Assembly (NCBI GenBank): GCA_028293745.1
Contig: JAQGOF010000067.1
Span: forward strand, 1-64,000
DNA: 64,000 nt
DNA from: Gammaproteobacteria bacterium
GTDB lineage: Bacteria > Pseudomonadota > Gammaproteobacteria > Steroidobacterales > Steroidobacteraceae
Direction: 5' to 3'
Shown: positions 60,318 through 64,000 of the stretch, piece by piece
Layout: the number at the start of each line of letters is the position of its first letter
How positions within the stretch are numbered: position 1 is the first letter of the stretch
Translations under genes and position numbers: made by a program
Notes under the pieces: model-generated
The model's input: the letters and a program-made list of their open reading frames with translations, nothing else
Told to the model about the DNA's origin: nothing
Databases searched by the model: none

Positions 60318-63089
60318 ATGGATAAAGTCTACGCGCCGCAAGAAATCGAGCGGCGGATTTACGAGCGCTGGGAATCGAACGGATGGTTTGCGCCTCGCGG
60401 CGACGGACCCCCGTATTCCATCGTGATTCCCCCACCGAACGTGACGGGCACGCTCCACCTCGGGCATGCGTTTCAGCAGACGCTGATGGACGCGCTCACT
60501 CGCTATCACCGCATGCGAGGCGATACCACGCTCTGGCAACCGGGTACTGATCATGCCGGCATCGCAACTCAGATGGTCGTCGAGCGCCAGCTCAACGCGC
60601 AGGGATTGAAGGGAAGCGATCTCGGCCGCGAAAAATTCGTCGAGCGAGTCTGGGAGTGGAAGGAGCAATCCGGCGGCACCATGGCATCGCAGATGCGCCG
60701 CCTGGGCGACTCGGTTGACTGGTCTCGCGATGCCTTCACCATGGATCCCCAGCGCGCGGCGGCTGTGGTCGAGGTGTTCGTGCGTCTGCACGAAGAAGGC
60801 CTGATTTATCGCGGTAAGCGGCTGGTCAACTGGGACCCGGTGCTGCTCAGCGCCTTGTCCGATCTCGAAGTGCAGAGCGAGCCGGAAGACGGTCAACTGT
60901 GGCACCTGCGCTACCCGCTCGAGGATGGATCGGGCAACCTCGTCGTGGCCACGACTCGTCCCGAAACGATGTTCGGCGACACGGCAGTGGCCGTGAATCC
61001 CGACGACGAGCGCTACAAACACCTGGTCGGCAAGAAAATCCGGCTGCCGCTGGCGGACCGGCTGATTCCCATCATCGCGGACACCTATGTTGATTCCGCA
61101 TTTGGGTCCGGCGCCGTCAAGATCACCCCTGCCCACGATTTCAACGACTACGAGATCGGCGCACGCCACGGCCTCGAGCAGATCAACATCCTCACACCGC
61201 GCGCGGCGCTGAATGACAACGTGCCGGAGCGCTTCCGGGGCCTCGATCGTTTCGAAGCGCGCAAGCGTGTCGTCGCGGAACTGGGAGCCGCGGGACTCAT
61301 CGAGCGGATCGAAAAGCACCAGTTGGTCGTCCCGCGGGGAGAACGCACCAACGCCGTGCTGGAGCCGTATCTCACGGACCAGTGGTACGTGAAGATTGCA
61401 CCCCTGGCGGCGCCCGCCGTGGCTGCGGTCGAAGACGGCCGGACGCGATTCATCCCGGAAAACTGGGCCAAAACGTATTTCGAATGGATGCGCAACATCA
61501 AGGACTGGTGTGTGAGCCGCCAGATCTGGTGGGGACATCGCATACCCGCCTGGTACGACCCGCAGGGCAACGTGTACGTCGGGCGCAGCGAGGCTGAGAT
61601 CCGCGCCCAGCACAAGATTGCCGCGAGCGTGAAGTTGAAGCAGGACGACGACGTACTCGACACCTGGTTCTCCTCTGCGCTGTGGCCGTTCTCCACGCTC
61701 GGCTGGCCGGATAAAACACCGGAGCTGGCGAAGTTCTATCCGACGAGTGTGCTCATCACAGGCTTCGACATCATCTTCTTCTGGGTCGCGCGCATGATGA
61801 TGATGGGCGTGAAGTTCATGGGCGACGTGCCGTTCCGTGATATCTACATCACCGGACTCATCCGCGACGAGCACGGCGACAAGATGTCGAAGTCCAAGGG
61901 CAACGTCATCGATCCGCTCGACATCGTTGACGGCATAGAGCTGGAAGCGTTGGTGGCGAAGCGCACCAGCGGCATGATGCAGCCGCAGCTCGCCGACAGC
62001 ATCGCAAAGTCCACCCGCAAACAATATCCGGAAGGAATCTCCCCGCACGGAACCGATGCACTGCGGTTCACTCTTGCAGCGCTTGCGGCGCCGAGCCGCG
62101 ATATCCGCTTCGACTTGGGACGCGTTGCGGGCTATCGCAACTTCTGCAACAAGTTGTGGAATGCTGCGCGGTTCGTCGAGATGTCAGTTGGCGACGCTGC
62201 CCTGACCGACAGTGGGCCGGTCGAGCTGTCAATGGCGGATCAATGGATCCGCTCGCGTTTCGGACGCATGATCGCCGATGTGGAAGCGGCTTTCCGCGAC
62301 TACCGGTTCGACTTCGCGGCCACTGCGCTGTATGAATTCACGTGGTATGCCTTCTGCGACTGGTACCTCGAGCTGACGAAGCCCGTGTTGCAGTCGGACA
62401 GCGTCTCGGCGGCCATGAAACGTGGCACTCGCAAGACGCTCGTCGAAATTCTCGAAGCGCTGCAGCGGGCACTGCATCCTCTAATGCCATTCATCACGGA
62501 GGAGATCTGGCAGGGTGTTGCGGGATTGGCCGGACGCGCGGGTCCAACTGTGATGCTCGCGAGCTATCCGCAAGCAACGGAGTACCCGCATGACGAAGTG
62601 GCCGAGAAGGAAATCGGCTGGGTACAGTCCTTCGTGCTCGGAGTGCGCCAGATCCGCGGTGAGATGAACATCAAGCCCTCGAGGCTGATTCCGGTGCTGC
62701 TGAGGAACGCCTCCGACCAGGACAAGATCTACGCCGAGCGCCATCGTCCCTACCTCGAGAGACTCGCTGGGCTCGAGAGCGTGACGGTGGTGCCCGAAGG
62801 TGCGCAGCCGCCGGAGGCAGCCATTGCTCTCGTCGGCGACCTGTCAATCCTGGTGCCCATGGAGGGCCTCATCGATGCCGCCGCCGAAGCGGAACGCCTC
62901 GGCAAGCAGCTGGCGAAAGCGCAGGCCGATCTCGCCAAGACAGGGCAGAAGCTTGCGAACGAGAACTTCGTGCGCAATGCGCCACCCGAGGTCGTCGAAG
63001 CCGAGCGGGCCCGCGTTGCCGAGCTCGAACGCACTGTGATCAGCCTCACGGCGCAGCTGGAGCGTGTGCGGCGATTATTCAAGCCATGA
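60318..63089 (+). CDS. valS: Valyl-tRNA synthetase
   Basis: [63 protein letters not shown]-terminal coiled coil. Confidence 0.98.
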   Translation: MDKVYAPQEIERRIYERWESNGWFAPRGDGPPYSIVIPPPNVTGTLHLGHAFQQTLMDALTRYHRMRGDTTLWQPGTDHAGIATQMVVERQLNAQGLKGSDLGREKFVERVWEWKEQSGGTMASQMRRLGDSVDWSRDAFTMDPQRAAAVVEVFVRLHEEGLIYRGKRLVNWDPVLLSALSDLEVQSEPEDGQLWHLRYPLEDGSGNLVVATTRPETMFGDTAVAVNPDDERYKHLVGKKIRLPLADRLIPIIADTYVDSAFGSGAVKITPAHDFNDYEIGARHGLEQINILTPRAALNDNVPERFRGLDRFEARKRVVAELGAAGLIERIEKHQLVVPRGERTNAVLEPYLTDQWYVKIAPLAAPAVAAVEDGRTRFIPENWAKTYFEWMRNIKDWCVSRQIWWGHRIPAWYDPQGNVYVGRSEAEIRAQHKIAASVKLKQDDDVLDTWFSSALWPFSTLGWPDKTPELAKFYPTSVLITGFDIIFFWVARMMMMGVKFMGDVPFRDIYITGLIRDEHGDKMSKSKGNVIDPLDIVDGIELEALVAKRTSGMMQPQLADSIAKSTRKQYPEGISPHGTDALRFTLAALAAPSRDIRFDLGRVAGYRNFCNKLWNAARFVEMSVGDAALTDSGPVELSMADQWIRSRFGRMIADVEAAFRDYRFDFAATALYEFTWYAFCDWYLELTKPVLQSDSVSAAMKRGTRKTLVEILEALQRALHPLMPFITEEIWQGVAGLAGRAGPTVMLASYPQATEYPHDEVAEKEIGWVQSFVLGVRQIRGEMNIKPSRLIPVLLRNASDQDKIYAERHRPYLERLAGLESVTVVPEGAQPPEAAIALVGDLSILVPMEGLIDAAAEAERLGKQLAKAQADLAKTGQKLANENFVRNAPPEVVEAERARVAELERTVISLTAQLERVRRLFKP

Positions 63090-64000
63090 ACGCAGCCGCC
63101 GCGATTGATATTGATTCCGCGGCGTTGCATCGCGCAGTCAGCACGCTCGAGACCCTCATTCTGGGTAAGCCGGCACAGGTTCGGCTGTGTCTCGCCTGCC
63201 TGCTCGCCCGCGGCCACCTGCTCATCGAAGACGTGCCGGGTGTCGGCAAGACCACACTGGCGCACGCGCTCGCGCATGTGCTGGGCCTTGCGTGGCAGCG
63301 CGTGCAGTTCACGAGCGATCTGCTGCCAGCCGACATCATCGGCGTATCCGTCTTCGATCGTGCCGGCCAGCAGTTCCATTTTCGCCAGGGGCCGATCTTC
63401 ACCCAGCTGCTGCTGGCGGATGAAGTAAATCGGGCCAGCCCGCGCACGCAGAGCGCGCTCCTCGAGGCGATGGAGGAGCGGCAGATCAGCGCTGATGTGA
63501 CGACGTATCGGCTACCCGAGCCTTTTTTCGTCGTCGCGACACAAAATCCGCACGAGCAGCTCGGCACCTTTGCATTGCCTGAGTCGCAGCTCGACCGGTT
63601 TCTCATGCGAGTCACACTCGGTTATCCGGACGCTGCTCACGAGCGCGAGCTGCTCCGCAGCGGCGAGCGCAGGGAGATGTTGCCGCAGATCGCTTCTGCT
63701 CTGACTCCAGAGGCGGTCATCAGGATTCAGGCCCGTGTCCGCACCGTATATGTGTCGGACGCAGTGTTGGACTACGCGCAAGCACTAATCGCGCGAACGC
63801 GCGACCGTACGGACTTGAAACTCGGTTTGTCGCCACGCGCGGGACAAGGTCTCATTCGGGCCGCCCAGGCATGGACCTATCTCGCGGACCGAAATGCGGT
63901 GCTTCCGGATGATATCCAGGCCGTACTTGCCGCCGTTGTTTCCCACCGCCTGGAGTACAGCGCTGAGGCCGCCGCCAGAATCGGCCGGACCGGCAGCGGC
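63086..64000 (+). CDS. MoxR-family AAA+ ATPase (truncated by window edge)
   Basis: Manual translation [68 protein letters not shown]...[33 protein letters not shown] overlap with valS. Confidence 0.93.
   Translation, partial: MNAAAAIDIDSAALHRAVSTLETLILGKPAQVRLCLACLLARGHLLIEDVPGVGKTTLAHALAHVLGLAWQRVQFTSDLLPADIIGVSVFDRAGQQFHFRQGPIFTQLLLADEVNRASPRTQSALLEAMEERQISADVTTYRLPEPFFVVATQNPHEQLGTFALPESQLDRFLMRVTLGYPDAAHERELLRSGERREMLPQIASALTPEAVIRIQARVRTVYVSDAVLDYAQALIARTRDRTDLKLGLSPRAGQGLIRAAQAWTYLADRNAVLPDDIQAVLAAVVSHRLEYSAEAAARIGRTGSG

Noticed and set aside
60312-62048. 578-aa minus-strand ORF
   Set aside because: Antisense to valS; third-position GC shadow ORF.

Overview
This 64 kb window looks like a gammaproteobacterial chromosome segment (lptG/lptF - pepA - holC - valS at the right end). 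It is dominated by genes for aromatic and one-carbon catabolism. (i) 1.9-16.1 kb: a co-directional minus-strand C1 block, read in transcription order as fdsGBA-fdhD(fdsC)-fdsD, metF-like, PfkB/adenosine kinase, metK, SAH riboswitch, ahcY, purU, folD, LigM-like THF-dependent O-demethylase, ending in an intrinsic terminator. A LysR gene is divergent and fghA lies nearby. (ii) 18-33 kb: an aromatic island with an AAHS-type MFS, MarR, enoyl-CoA hydratase, lignostilbene-dioxygenase-like carotenoid oxygenase, SDR, NTF2/SnoaL-like protein, LigW-like amidohydrolase, MFS, Nu-class-like GST, ALDH, LigF-like GST and two paralogous AraC regulators. (iii) 33-40 kb: a TorF-like porin, a translationally coupled ECF sigma/anti-sigma/S8 protease cassette and a TonB receptor. 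(iv) 42-48 kb: a vanillin-dehydrogenase-like ALDH, acetoacetyl-CoA synthetase, PcaF-like thiolase and PcaR-like IclR. The leading hypothesis is a multi-branch lignin-dimer catabolic island outside the sphingomonads: beta-1/stilbene, beta-O-4 and 5-carboxyvanillate branches feeding THF-dependent O-demethylation and complete methyl oxidation to CO2. I also found two adjacent genes with internal deletions that keep both termini, and several candidate operators. Family assignments come from reading the translations and recalled family motifs; no database search was run.
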